A stretch of DNA of 64,000 bases, from contig CM056376.1 of the NCBI GenBank assembly GCA_029718625.1, forward strand, positions 117,526,412 through 117,590,411. The letters run 5' to 3'. This DNA comes from Synaphobranchus kaupii (Eukaryota > Chordata > Actinopteri > Anguilliformes > Synaphobranchidae). The notes under the pieces are model-generated. The model did no database searches. It had not been told where the DNA came from and saw only the letters and a program-made list of their open reading frames with translations. The translations under genes were made by a program, and so were the position numbers. This document shows positions 21,275 to 33,987 of the stretch, in pieces (the stretch's first letter is position 1; each line of letters starts with the position of its first letter).

Positions 21275-22383
21275 TGTTAGGTGCTGGTTGGGGAAGGACC
21301 CAAACGCAGGCAGGAGTATGAAAAAAAACGAAGTTTAATCAGGGCAAGGCAGCAATCCGTGATAAACAGGCTAGGTCAAAAACCGGGGAGACAGGGCAAC
21401 GGTACAAAGCACAGTCCAAAGAGTGGTCAAGGAACAGGCAGGGGTCAAACCGGGAAGGCACAGCAAAGGTACAAAAGCAGGATCCAAAACCAGGGTCGCA
21501 GAACACAGGCAGGGGTCAAAACCGGTAAGGCAGAGGAGGAACAAAAAGAAAACAAAACAGAAATAAAACAACAGGTAACGGACGAGGGAAACAAAAAAAC
21601 TAGAAAACAGATACTCGGAATAAACAAAACAACTCGGGCAGAATCTCAGGAAAAACCAGACAACACAGAAGCAAAATATTTAGTACAAGGAACTTGCGAA
21701 GAAACACTGAAATGACAAGGTATATATACACACAGAGGGAGACAGACATAATGGGAATCAGGTGTGTAGAAGCAGGGAGGGGAGATCACAGGTGAGAACA
21801 GTGAGGGTTAACAGGGACCAATAAAACAATGACAGGGGAAACGTAAGACACGGACTGCAATACACAGACACAATGATAACAAACGGCCTGGAGTTAGCAG
21901 GTGAACAAGTGCACAACTCAGAGGGGAGGAACATGAAAGTGGACACATGTGCAGAGAATGCGAAATCACAGATGGATACAGGGATAGGATAACGAGGAGG
22001 GAAATGACAGCTGCAGATAGAAACTCAAGATGAATTAGTAATGAGTAATGTTAGTAGTGAACTCTAGAACCCTAATGTTAGTAGGTTAGTATTATATACA
22101 TGTTAGTTTGTTAGCAGGTTAGTATTAAATCTAATCTAACAGTTAGTATGATTAGTACATTAGTATTATATACAAATATAAATAAAGCCAGAAGGAAAAA
22201 AACGAGATATACGAAATACAGAAGAAACCTGAATGTTCCCAAAATCACCCTAATAGTGCAATGACAAAGACAGGGGGTGGAATCTCAGAAACATGGAACG
22301 CGGACTGACAATCGCGAGGGAAAGAAAACAGGAAAAATAATAACAAATAAAGAATAAACAGACAGAATTACAGGATCCTAACA
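21275..22383. mobile_element. LTR-like insertion (solo LTR), 1109 bp, inside element 2
   Basis: Starts TGTTAGGTGC and ends GGATCCTAACA, so the ends are inverted TGTTAGG. It is flanked by an exact GTGAT at 21270-21274 and 22384-22388. It has no internal coding sequence. A TATATATACACACAGAGGGA stretch (about 21721) could be promoter-like. The open frame at 21281-21715 is Gln/Lys/Arg-rich low-complexity sequence and is not a recognised protein. It resembles 3026-4215 in size, TG...CA ends and 5-bp duplication. Confidence 0.85.
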
Positions 22384-25175
22384 GTGATAAACTTTTGCAT
22401 ATAATATTCTCGGATTTGACACTGGTATTTTTAATTTGCATGCTATATTACATTTTGAACCCAAAATGAGCTGTATAGCATTCTGTGTTGAGTTTTGCAC
22501 ATTGAAACTCTGTTCTGCAAAATGATGACTAATTTTGCAGAACAGAGTTTCAATGTGCAAAACTCGTAAAAAACTGTAATAGGCAAGAAATTAATATTAA
22601 TAATATTAATAATAACTAATTAAATAATTAATAACTTGAATTGAAAATATATAAATGATATATCAGTTGTGATTTTATGTGTTAAACCAAAAGCTTTGTA
22701 CCAAGGTATAGGAATATCTAATAAATTTTCCCATTTGTTCATTATCCTGAATGTATGAGCCATCCATGAATTGTTCCACAAAAAGTCATAAATGCTTTTA
22801 TTTATTTTATTATCTTTCAGCCATGTAACATTCTTTATGTGTGGCAGGCAAACTTGTTCTTGGCATACATTTTTATTGATTGCTCTTTTCCACTTTTGCA
22901 GGATGGCTGAAATGAGTTGATTAAACATTTGTAATGGGCATATGTTCCCATAAAGTTTAACAAATTGCTTATGGGACATGATTTTGCCTCCAGAATTCAT
23001 AAGATCATTAAGGAAGATAACCTTATTTTTAAACATATTCTCCAAAAATACAGGCTTTCCATCAATTAGAATATTTAAGTTTAACCATAAAATTTGTTGT
23101 AGAAAGTGTTCCAGCCATTCTGGAGGATAATATTGGAACTGTAACCAGCTGTCAATGACTTCTTTCAAAAAAGGGGACAAATTATAAAATAAATATTTTT
23201 CTATTAGGGTGAAATGTTTACTTTGCAGTTGTATAAATGGAAATAATGCATTGAGAATTGGGTGCACATTCTTCAGTAGTCTGCTAGAGAACCAACTTGG
23301 ATTAAAATACAATTTCTGCACCATTGCAGCCTTCAATGAAAGATTCAGTGCCCTTAAATTTAGAAGTTTTATACCCCCTTGTTCATATTCATTGTATAAA
23401 AAAGCTTGTTTTACCTTATCTGGTTTGCCATTCCATAAATATTTAAATATTTTCTGTTCATATGCTTTAAAAAGTGTTTCCCCTGGAGATGGTAAGGACA
23501 TAAATAAATAGGTAAATTGGGACACAATCAAGGAATTTATCTAAGTAATTTTATCATATATTGTCAAATGTTGTCTCTGCCACGGTTGAACTATCTTATC
23601 TATCTTATCAAGTCTATTATTAAAATAAATAGTTGTAAGTTCACTCATGTTTTTAGGAATATGAATACCGAGTACATTGACTGGTCCATCTGTCCATTTA
23701 ATTGGCAGACTACAGGGTAGTGAAAAGTTTGTATTTTTCAGCAGTCCTATCAAAAGGGTACACTTATCATAATTTGGTTTTAGACCTGACAGTTTAGAGA
23801 AGGAGTCACATATTAATGCTTGTAAGGATGAGAGGTATGGGGGTAGTGGACAATTGGTATCGTCTGCATACATAAATACTTTTGTGTTTATACCATTAAT
23901 TTCTAAACCTTTTATATTTACATTAGATCTAATCTCAGTCGCTAATATTTCAATTGCCAAGATAAACAAATGGAGACAATGGGCAACCTTGTTTAACCCC
24001 TCTTAGCAATTAAACATTTTCTGAAAAATAACCATTATTTAAAATTTTACATATTGTGTTAATATACATAACCTTCACCCATTTTATCAATGATTCCCCA
24101 AAATAAAAAAATTCCAAACATTTATTAATATAATAAAGTCTGACTTTGTCAAATGCTTTTTCAAAGTCTGCAATAAATATCAGACCCTGTTTTTGAAAAA
24201 AATTGTAATGTTCAATTGTTGTATGTTATCTCCTATGTACCTACCCTGTAGAAATCCAGACTGATCATTATGGATAATAGTGGGTAAAACTTTCTTTATA
24301 CTATGGGCTATACATTTTGCCCATATTTTTGCATCACAGCATTGAAGCGTAAGGGGTCTCCAGTTTTTAAGTGGACTGGGTCCTTATATTGACCGTTTAC
24401 ATCTTGTTTTAAAAGCAAAAACAGTATATCTACTTTTTGCATATCTGATAATTCCCCTATTGCATATGCATAATTAAAACATGCAAGTAGTGGATCTTTA
24501 ATTAATTGAAAAAATGTCTGATAAACCTCAGTTGGGATCCCATCAAATCCTGGAGTTTTACTAGGTTGGAATGAGTTAATTGCAGAAAGGAGCTCCTCTT
24601 CTGTAATAGCCCCTTCACGCAAGCTTTTTTGTGTGTTGGAAAGTCTGACTTGTTCATTTGGAAAAAAGAGTTCAAAGGATGGATCTTCAGGTGAGACAGG
24701 TGTAGATTGAAATGAGAATATATATGTTTTAAATAGTTAGCTTCTTCTTTTAAGATTTCTGTGTTTGAGGTAAGTGTTACCCATTATTGGTAATCAATTT
24801 AATTATGTTGAGTTTCTATGTTGAAGATGAAAAAAAACGTTGTACATTTCTCTCCCTCTTTAATCAATTTGATCAACTTTTATTATATATACTGTAAGAC
24901 TTTTCTTGGTATCGTCTTTCTAGTTCTTTCAGTTTTCAATCCAGTTCATCCAACATGTCAACCAATGTATTACTACAATCATCAATTTTTTGTGTTAGTA
25001 TTTCGGTTTCTCTCATCAATTTCCTTTCCTTGGACATAAACTGCTTCTGCTTTCGGGACGAAAATTGGATTGCATGTCCTCTAAAGGCACATTTAAAAGC
25101 ATCCAAAACAACAAGGGGGTTCGCTGATCCTATATTATGATAGAAAAAGTCTCTAGCCCTATAAGCTTTGCCCAT

Positions 25176-25824
25176 AGTGGTTGAGACGTATGCGTCTCAA
25201 TTACAGTATTCTTGTTTGTCTGAAATTATAAACTACACCTTTAAGAAAACCCCATAAATTTTTATCTTAGTTTCACATGTAAATAATAAATAGCACAAAG
25301 AGACTGAAATGATGAAGGACGATAGCTCATCTTTAATATACTTCTTTCCATATAAGATTAGATAATGATTTGCTATTATTAGGCATAAATAAAGTTGTGC
25401 TCCTATAAGGGGGGGGGGGGGGGGGGGGGGGGGGGCGGTACATTATCAGTACATTATCCACTAATGTACTGATTAGCCTACCATGGCTTTAGCTTTATAT
25501 GAAAGCATCTCAAATCTCGCCTATATAGCAGCTACATATATCTTCTCCAAAATGTTCATAAATAAAACATTTTATTTTAGAAAATGCCCTGTGTGAGGTT
25601 GTGGTCTAATAAACATGTTGAATGTATTTCCTACCTCATAAGTCGTTCGCAAAGTGTTTCTTTGTTAATGTTTTGAATGTTATGCTGTTGACATCCCGTC
25701 GCCATTGTTAAAGCCAGAAACAGCTAAAATGGTGTAAACGTCATGAATGGGCGGTTCCTGCTCATTTGATTGACATGGCCAGGCCATGTGGGCAGGCTTC
25801 CCTGTAAACTCGTATTTTAGCTTA
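25176..25824. other. No gene recognised; contains a 27-G homopolymer
   Basis: Non-coding sequence to the right of the L1 fragment. The G run occupies 25409-25435. Such runs are often miscounted, so the local length is uncertain. Confidence 0.7.
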
Positions 25825-26100
25825 AGACCAAAACATGCCTCACGCAAATATGCGAACGTGGACGAATGTTCTAAGAGCTTGCGAACAGTTTTTTTTTTTT
25901 GGCCATGACATTTCTGAAAGACAAGTCAGAGCGTTGCAGCAAGGGACGCTATAGCAGCAACAACAGTAAACAACTTTCTTGTTCGATCTGTGCTTTCCTC
26001 TGGTTTGTCTTTCACAAATGTCATGGCAAAAGAAAAACTGTTCGCATAGCTCGAAGTGTCTACGTTCGCGTAGCTATTTGCGTGAGGTATGTTTCTGCCC
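25825..26100. mobile_element. 276-bp MITE with long inverted repeats and TTA target duplication
   Basis: The left arm (from AGACCAAAACATGCCTCACG) and the right arm (inverse of GGGCAGAAACATACCTCACG) are complementary over at least 60 bases, including a CACGCAAATA block. TTA borders it at 25822-25824 and 26101-26103, as for PIF/Harbinger elements. It has no coding capacity. Confidence 0.8.
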
Positions 26101-26161
26101 TTACTCATTAGCACGATGTTTTCAGCCGAGGAGGTAACGATAGCATTATAAAAATAGCGCC

Positions 26162-26224
26162 CATTACATTACATTAGTCATTTAGCAGAAGCTTTTATCC
26201 AAAGCGACATACAATAAGTGCATA
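26162..26224 (-). repeat. L2/SINE 3' tail fragment, reversed
   Basis: Reads as the complement of the CGCTTTGGATAAAAGC...CTGCTAAATGA...TAATGTAATG tail shared by the SINE copies and the L2 LINE in this window. Confidence 0.8.
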
Positions 26225-26269
26225 CAGAAACGTCATCGAAGTAACTACGGAACAGATAAGACAAAGCAC

Positions 26270-26953
26270 TAGTGTTGTGTCGTTCGCGAACGATTCGTTC
26301 AAAAGACCGAATCTTTTGGGTGAACGAACTGAACTGAATCACTTACTGAAAAGATCTATTAATTTCTCAGTTCAGTTGAGCTCTCGAACGGATCTGATCA
26401 GCAGTGAGCATGCAGGGAGGGGGAAGGGCTGCCGCGAGTGAACATGATTCGTCCCCTGCGAACCAGTTCTGCTGTGCTGAACGAATCATTCACGGGCGGG
26501 CGGGGCACCGAGCGAGGCAGCGAGCGTGCAGAGTGGACTTCTGCGAGCGAACGTGTCGTGATTCGTTCACTGAAGGCTACTAGACACAGTGAGTTAACGT
26601 GACGTGATCCTGAGTGATAATCAGTGGCTCAAACTGAAAGAATCAGGCCCAGCAAGTTAAGACTTAAAAGTCATTGAAAACCAGCGTTCACCTCCAATAT
26701 TGATATTCAACGAGTAAACTTTTTAAATATCAAGATTTGTAAACGGAGTTTGGCGCGTTTGTCAAAGCGACAGCACTTCCGCATGAACCGTTCGGCCGTT
26801 TCAGTTCACTGAGTGAGTCGGACTACGCAGTACGCAGTCGGAGCTCCGCCCAAGCACTGAACGATTCGGTGAACGAATCTTTTGAACAAATCTTTTTAAT
26901 GAACTGATTCTAGTGATTTGAGTCACTGAAGTGAACTGTTTTGCCCATCACTA
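26270..26953. mobile_element. Non-autonomous hAT-type transposon, 684 bp
   Basis: Begins TAGTGTTGTG and ends CCCATCACTA, giving short imperfect inverted repeats. It is flanked by an exact 8-bp duplication CAAAGCAC at 26262-26269 and 26954-26961, the hallmark of hAT insertion. Multiple GAACGAATC/GATTCGTTC motifs lie in both subterminal regions in opposite orientations. It contains no transposase frame. Confidence 0.88.
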
Positions 26954-27091
26954 CAAAGCACATCCTTCCCATAACGTAGCATTTCATTTTCATAAAATAA
27001 TTCTAAATCATAATTTTGTAATTCTGCTTGGTTCATTCTGTAGCCATCAACATCCAGTGGTCGTGGCCCCAGAGTAAGGGTGAGGGGCAGT

Positions 27092-27148
27092 CATTACATA
27101 AACATTACATTACAGTCATTTAGCAGACGCTTTCATCCAAAGCGACAA
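27092..27148 (-). repeat. Second reversed L2/SINE tail fragment
   Basis: Same tail as at 26162-26224 (GTCATTTAGCAGACGCTTTC on the plus strand), cut off at 27148 and followed by unrelated sequence. Confidence 0.8.
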
Positions 27149-27239
27149 TCGTGTTCGTGGTGGGCGAGGCAGGGCCAGGGGAAGAGGACAGCATGATCAG
27201 AGTGACCGTGATAGCAACAGACTCCGGGAGAAGAAACAT

Positions 27240-27464
27240 TGCCATCTCAACGAAGTTGAGACGGAGCAGCACTTTATCACAAAATGCAAAAAATACAATC
27301 AAATCAGAAATAAATATTTTCCCAAAATAAATCAGAGATACCCTCAATTCAAAAATTTAACAAACATCCAAGAACTCTCCATCCTCTTAGGAGAGGAGAT
27401 GACGTGCTGTGACCTGGCAGCACAATATATAGCTGCCTGCCATCGTCTTAGGGACAGTGAGTGA
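27240..27464 (+). pseudogene. C-terminal fragment of a LINE polyprotein
   Basis: An open 74-codon stretch ending in TGA at 27462-27464 reads CHLNEVETEQHFITKCKKY, then an RNKYFPKI...LLGEE...AAQYIAACHRLRDSE segment. The C...E...HF...C pattern and the closing ACHRLRDSE are like the ends of fish LINE ORFs. Upstream there is no continuation, so it is 5'-truncated. Its 3' untranslated part probably runs to about 27785, ending ATGCCAATAAAGCGAATTGA. The clade is not assigned. Confidence 0.65.
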
Positions 27465-27785
27465 CAGAGCTCATTATAAACCAATTTAAATTTTTTATAT
27501 TATATTCACTTTATAAGATTATATGTATCATTCTCATCATCATTATTATCATTTCTATTGATAATAAAAAAAAATGTTTTAACTTTTATTTTACATTATT
27601 GTTATTTCTAAATCAGTAATCAAAGAAAAGTTCTTCTTTTCATGTATGGTTACTGTTCATTCGTTTCTAGTCTTTGCTGTTTTGTATTGTTCAGAGTTTG
27701 ATGTATGTCTTCGTCTGTTTTAATGCAGTATGCTTTGACAATACAGATTCAATGTCTTGTCATGCCAATAAAGCGAATTGAATTG
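27465..27785 (+). repeat. Probable 3' untranslated region and tail of the same LINE
   Basis: AT-rich stretch ending in CCAATAAAGCGAATTGAATTGAG, a form of LINE tail common in fish. No coding sequence. Confidence 0.55.
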
Positions 27786-27977
27786 AGTCCACGGTCAGAG
27801 AAAATATGTGTGAAACGTCACCACAATGCTCGTGCGTTGTCGTGCGTGTCTGAGAAGAACATGTGATAAGCAATTTTCGGGGAGCCCTTTTCTCCTACGT
27901 GCTCAATATTGCCATCTAGTGTTCTGAAACTACATAGTATACCTTTAATTGAAAACAGTAACAAGAAAAGATATTTA

Positions 27978-29056
27978 GGGCCCTATCTTGGCGATCTTGG
28001 CGCTTTGTCTAAGCGCATGGCGCTAAGTCCATTTAGGGCGTGTCCAAGTCCACTTTTGCTATTTTAACGCCGTGTTTTTTGGGCGCTAAGCACAGCGCAA
28101 GGTGCAACTGGGCTGAACCTAGTCTCTTCATTAATTATAGGTGTGTCTTGGGTGTGACATGCAATTTTTTTTTGTTTAACCATAGGCTATCGAAAAAACC
28201 TTATGTATGCACAGAGAATCCGCTGTAGCCTAGGCTATTTGAAAAACAATAAAAGCAATATTCACTGGACAAGGTTTTGAACTTTTTTCAGTCACAAACC
28301 ATTCTATTTACTTACAGGCTGTATTCCTAGATAAACAGAGCTGTATTGTAATGACGTCTGAAGCGCATTTTCAGAACTCAAAAGTCCGTCTATTGCAGTG
28401 TGCGAGTTTTACATTGAATGACAATTCACGCATTAGGTGTAAATGACAATTCGCGCATTAGGCTTGATATAGGTGTTATCAGCTCCTTTTTAATGGATAG
28501 CCATTGTCCCGTACCATCGCACATCGTCTGGATGTTGATGGAGTGGGCTGAGAGCAATGTAATGTGGCATCGTTTCCCTTCGCCGAGGGAAAGGTATGTG
28601 GACCTATGGAACCTTTTATTATTATGCATTTTTGGTATAGCCTACACAATAATAATATTTCACATTGTGATCTAGATATTTTAGTCATGCTTGTGCGCGC
28701 CCCTGTGTGTAACAGACAGGAGGGTACGCGCGTTGTGCACACGCCTATGTAGACGCACTTATATGCGCCGTTAAAATAACATGTAAACAACTGCGACATG
28801 ACTTTAGACCAGGTTTGTGGTGGTTCTAGCGCAAGCGCTTTCTGCTGGCTCAAGATAGCAATACGCCAAAAAGAATCCTGGCCACTCCTCATCTTAAGAC
28901 CAACACGCCCAGTTCACTTGTAATGGGCGCAAGAATACATGCTAGTTAAAGGACGTAAGCGTTAGGCGTTATTATGAACCTAGCGCCGGGTGTAAGATAG
29001 CAAAGACACTTGCGTTTGGGTTAGCGCCGCTTTGCGCCGGGTGTAAGATAGGGCCC
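27978..29056. mobile_element. Non-autonomous PIF/Harbinger-like element, 1079 bp
   Basis: Both ends read GGGCCCTATCTT inwards, and TTA flanks both sides (27975-27977 and 29057-29059). The right end carries GCGCCGGGTGTAAGATA twice in tandem. GCGCTA/GCGCC-rich subterminal sequence is found on both sides. The interior (about 28260-28900) has no recognisable transposase; the small frames there are not conserved proteins. Confidence 0.85.
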
Positions 29057-29119
29057 TTAATGTTTTACCTTAATGCTTTACTGATTTTCGTAAATATATG
29101 CTAATTTCTAATTTGATGC

Positions 29120-29262
29120 CTGTAACCTGTTCCAAAACAGTTGGGACAGGGGCAAAAAAAAGACTGGGAAGTTCAAAAAACACCTGTTTGGAACATTCCA
29201 CAGGGTAAACAGGGATGTTATCATGACTGGGTATAAAGGGATATCAAAAGACTGGCAGTAGC
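29120..29262. repeat. Dispersed repeat preceding the giant array, related to the foldback family
   Basis: TGGAACATTCCACAGGG, TATCATGACTGGGTATAAA and GATATCAAAAGACT match the outer arm of the foldback at 14445-14500. It ends about 30 bases before the first 27-bp unit. Confidence 0.6.
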
Positions 29263-32200
29263 ACTGCCATAAGCACATTCAATAAGAATAGCTTAATGTT
29301 TGTATGCTGTTACAGTGCCAGCACGTTTGCATGCTGTTCCAGTGCCAGAATGTTTGTATGCTGTTCCAGTGCCAGAATGTTTGCATGCTGTTACAGTGCC
29401 AGCACGTTTGTATGCTGTTCCAGTGTCAGAATGTTTGTATGCTGTTCCAGTGCCAGAATGTTTGCATGCTGTTACAGTGCCAGAATGTTTGTATGCTGTT
29501 ACAATGCCAGCATGTTTGTATGCTGTTACAGTGCCAGCAAGTTTCTATGCTGTTACAGTGCCAGAATGTTTGCATGCTGTTACACTGCCCGCATGTTTGT
29601 ATGCTGTTACAATGCCAGTATGTTTGTATGCTACAATGCCAGCACGTTTGCATGCTGTTACAGTGCCAGCATGTTTGTCTGCTGTTCCAGTGCCAGAATG
29701 TTTGTATGCTGTTACAATGCCAGCATGTTTGTATGCTGTTACAGTGCCAGCATGTTTGCATGCTGTTACACTGCCCGCATGTTTGTATGCTGTTACAATG
29801 CCAGTATGTTTGTATGCTACAATGCCAGCATGTTTGCATGCTGTTACAGTGCCAGCACGTTTGCATGCTACAATGCCAGCATGTTTGCATGCTGTTACAA
29901 TGCCAGCATGTTTGTATGCTGTTACAGTGCCAGCATGTTTGCATGCTGTTACAGTGCCAGCATGTTTGTATGCTACAATACCAGCATGTTTGCATGCTGT
30001 TACAGTGCCAGCATGTTTGTATGCTGTTACAGTGCCAGCATGTTTGTATGCTGTTACAGTGCCAGCATGTTTGTATGCTGTTACAGTGCCAGCATGTTTG
30101 TATGCTGTTACAGTGCCAACATGTTTGTATGCTACAATGCCAGCACGTTTGCATGCTGTTACAGTGCCAGTATGGTTGTATGTTGTTACAGTGCCAACAT
30201 GTTTGTATGCTACAATGCCAGCACGTTTGCATGCTGTTACAGTGCCAACATGTTTGTATGCTGTTACAGTGCCAGCATGTTTGTATGCTGTTACAATGCC
30301 AGCATGTTTGTATGCTGTTACAGTGCCAGCACGTTTGTATGCTGTTACAGTGCCAGCACGTTTGCATGCTGTTACAGTGCCAGCACGTTTGTATGCTGTT
30401 ACAGTGCCAGCACGTTTTCTATGCTGTTACAGTGCCAGCATGTTTGTAGGCTGTTACAGTGCCAGCACGTTTGCATGCTGTTACAGTGCCAGCACGTTTG
30501 TATGCTGTAACAGTGCCAACAGGTTTGTATGCTGTTACACTGCCAACATGTTTGTATGCTGTTACAATGCCAGCATGTTTGCATGCTGTTACAGTGCCAG
30601 CCTGTTTGTATGCTGTTACAGTGCCAGCCTGTTTGTATGCTGTTACAGTGCCAGCCTGTTTGTATGCTGTTACAGTGCCAGCCTGTTTGTATGCTGTTAC
30701 AGTGCCAGCCTGTTTGTATGCTGTTACAGTGCCAGCATGTTTGTATGCTGTTACAGTACCAACATGCTTGTATGCTGTTACAGTGCCAACATGTTTGTAT
30801 GCTGTTACAGTGCCAGCATGTTTGTATGCTGTTACAGTGCCAGCATGTTTGTATGCTGTTACAGTGCCAACATGTTTGTATGCTGTTACAGTGCCAGCAT
30901 GTTTGCATGCTGTTACAGTGCCAGCATGTTTGTATGCTGTTACAGTGCCAACATGTTTGTATGTTCTTACAGTGCCCGCATGTTTGTATGCTGTTACAGT
31001 GCCAGCATGTTTGTATGCTGTTACAGTGCCAACATGTTTGTATGCTGTTACAATGCCAGCATGTTTGTATACTGTTACAGTGCCAGCATATTTGTATGCT
31101 GTTACAGTGCCAGCATGTTTGTATGTTGTTACAGTGCCAACATGTTTGTATGCTGTTACAGTGCCAACATGTTTGCATGCTGTTACACTGCCCGCATGTT
31201 TGTATGCTGTTACAATGCCAGTATGTTTGTATGCTACAATGCCAGCACGTTTGCATGCTGTTACAATGCCAGCATGTTTGTATGCTGTTACAGTGCCAGC
31301 ATGTTTGTATGCTGTTACAGTGCCAACATGTTTGTGTGCTGTTACAATGCCAGCATGTTTGTATGCTGTTACAGTGCCAGCATATTTGTATGCTGTTACA
31401 GTGCCAGCATGTTTGTATGCTGTTACAGTGCCAACATGTTTGTATGCTGTTACAATGCCAGCATGTTTGTATGCTGTTACAGTGCCAGCACGTTTGTATG
31501 CTGTTACAGTGCCAGCACGTTTGCATGCTGTTACAGTGCCAGCATGTTTGTATGCTGTTACAGTGCCAGCATGTTTGTATGCTGTTACAGTGCCAGCACG
31601 TTTGCATGCTGTTACAGTGCCAGCATGTTTGTATGCTGTTACAGTGCCAGAATGTTTGCATGCTGTTACAGTGCCAGCATGTTTGTATGCTGTTACAATG
31701 CCAGCATGTTTGTATGCTGTTACAGTGCCAGCAAGGTTCTATGCTGTTACAGTGCCAGAATGTTTGCATGCTGTTACACTGCCCGCATGTTTGTATGCTG
31801 TTACAATGCCAGTATGTTTGTATGCTACAATGCCAGCACGTTTGCATGCTGTTACAGTGCCAGCATGTTTGTATGCTGTTCCAGTGCCAGAATGTTTGTA
31901 TGCTGTTACAATGCCAGCATGTTTGTATGCTGTTACAGTGCCAGCATGTTTGCATGCTGTTACACTGCCCGCATGTTTGTATGCTGTTACAATGCCAGTA
32001 TGTTTGTATGCTACAATGCCAGCATGTTTGCATGCTGTTACAGTGCCAGCACGTTTGCATGCTACAATGCCAGCATGTTTGCATGCTGTTACAATGCCAG
32101 CATGTTTGTATGCTGTTACAGTGCCAGCATGTTTGCATGCTGTTACAGTGCCAGCATGTTTGTATGCTACAATACCAGCATGTTTGCATGCTGTTACAGT

Positions 32201-33987
32201 GCCAGCATGTTTGTATGCTGTTACAGTGCCAGCATGTTTGTATGCTGTTACAGTGCCAGCATGTTTGTATGCTGTTACAGTGCCAGCATGTTTGTATGCT
32301 GTTACAGTGCCAACATGTTTGTATGCTACAATGCCAGCACGTTTGCATGCTGTTACAGTGCCCGCATGTTTGTATGCTGTTACAATGCCAGTATGTTTGT
32401 ATGCTACAATGCCAGCATGTTTGCATGCTGTTACAGTGCCAGCACGTTTGCATGCTACAATGCCAGCATGTTTGCATGCTGTTACAATGCCAGCATGTTT
32501 GTATGCTGTTACAGTGCCAGCATGTTTGCATGCTGTTACAGTGCCAGCATGTTTGTATGCTACAATACCAGCATGTTTGCATGCTGTTACAGTGCCAGCA
32601 TGTTTGTATGCTGTTACAGTGCCAGCATGTTTGTATGCTGTTACAGTGCCAGCATGTTTGTATGCTGTTACAGTGCCAGCATGTTTGTATGCTGTTACAG
32701 TGCCAACATGTTTGTATGCTACAATGCCAGCACGTTTGCATGCTGTTACAGTGCCAGTATGGTTGTATGTTGTTACAGTGCCAACATGTTTGTATGCTAC
32801 AATGCCAGCACGTTTGCATGCTGTTACAGTGCCAACATGTTTGTATGCTGTTACAGTGCCAGCATGTTTGTATGCTGTTACAATGCCAGCATGTTTGTAT
32901 GCTGTTACAGTGCCAGCACGTTTGTATGCTGTTACAGTGCCAGCACGTTTGCATGCTGTTACAGTGCCAGCACGTTTGTATGCTGTTACAGTGCCAGCAC
33001 GTTTCTATGCTGTTACAGTGCCAGCATTTTTGTAGGCTGTTACAGTGCCAGCACGTTTGCATGCTGTTACAGTGCCAGCACGTTTGTATGCTGTAACAGT
33101 GCCAACATGTTTGTATGCTGTTACAATGCCAGCATGTTTGTATGCTGTTACAGTGCCAACAGGTTTGTATGCTGTTACACTGCCAACATGTTTGTATGCT
33201 GTTACAATGCCAGCATGTTTGCATGCTGTTACAGTGCCAGCCTGTTTGTATGCTGTTACAGTGCCAGCCTGTTTGTATGCTGTTACAGTGCCAGCCTGTT
33301 TGTATGCTGTTACAGTGCCAGCATGTTTGTATGCTGTTACAGTACCAACATGCTTGTATGCTGTTACAGTGCCAACATGTTTGTATGCTGTTACAGTGCC
33401 AGCATGTTTGTATGCTGTTACAGTGCCAGCACATTTGCATGCTGTTACAGTGCCAGCATGTTTGTATGCTGTTACAGTGCCAACATGTTTGTATGTTCTT
33501 ACAGTGCCCGCATGTTTGTATGCTGTTACAGTGCCAGCATGTTTGTATGCTGTTACAGTGCCAACATGTTTTTATGCTGTTACAATGCCAGCATGTTTGT
33601 ATGCTGTTACAGTGCCAGCATATTTGTATGCTGTTACAGTGCCAGCATGTTTGTATGCTGTTACAGTGCCAACATGTTTGCATGCTGTTACACTGCCCGC
33701 ATGTTTGTATGCTGTTACAATGCCAGTATGTTTGTATGCTACAATGCCAGCACGTTTGCATGCTGTTACAATGCCAGCATGTTTGTATGTTCTTACAGTG
33801 CCAGCATGTTTGTATGCTGTTACAGTGCTAGCATGTTTGTATGCTGTTACAGTGCCAACATGTTTGTGTGCTGTTACAATGCCAGCATGTTTGTATGCTG
33901 TTACAGTGCCAGCATATGTGTATGCTGTTACAGTGCCAGCATGTTTGTATGTTGTTACAGTGCCAACATCTTTGTATGCTGTTACAG

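Larger units (their letters stand above)
19416..22576 (+). mobile_element. IS630/Tc1-mariner-like element (element 2), inserted in the L1 and itself interrupted
   Basis: Flanked by TA at 19414-19415 and 22577-22578. The left end reads CAGTTTTTTTACGATTGCTT; the right end is the inverse of CAGTTTTTTACGAGTTTTGC. Removing it rejoins the L1 C-terminal sequence. Without the 1109-bp LTR-like insertion at 21275-22383 its length would be about 2.05 kb. It shares its ends and transposase family with element 1 but is a separate insertion. Confidence 0.85.
19113..25175 (-). pseudogene. 5'-truncated L1-type LINE ORF2, broken by a nested insertion
   Basis: ORF2 encodes the endonuclease/reverse transcriptase of an L1-clade LINE. 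Read from the right on the minus strand: a linker segment (25175-24936), the start of the reverse transcriptase (24622-24308, SKTPGFDGIPTEVY), the catalytic core with intact FMYADDT (about 23870) and LSGLKPNYDKC (23969-23541), and a long C-terminal part (23531-22620) separated from the core by a single in-frame TAG at 23541-23543. Then comes an interruption (19414-22578), and the C-terminal zinc-knuckle-like CRFCQKEIESIPHLLF resumes at about 19371-19330, immediately beyond the inserted element. The endonuclease domain is absent, so the copy is 5'-truncated. Several frameshifts and stops make it inactive. The clade is judged from motif style. Confidence 0.85.

Noticed and set aside
21281..21715. 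144-codon Lys/Gln-rich frame
   Set aside because: Lies entirely within the second LTR-like insertion, low complexity and no known motif.
28418..28892. Small frames inside the Harbinger-like element
   Set aside because: No transposase or Myb-like motif; overlapping frames on both strands.
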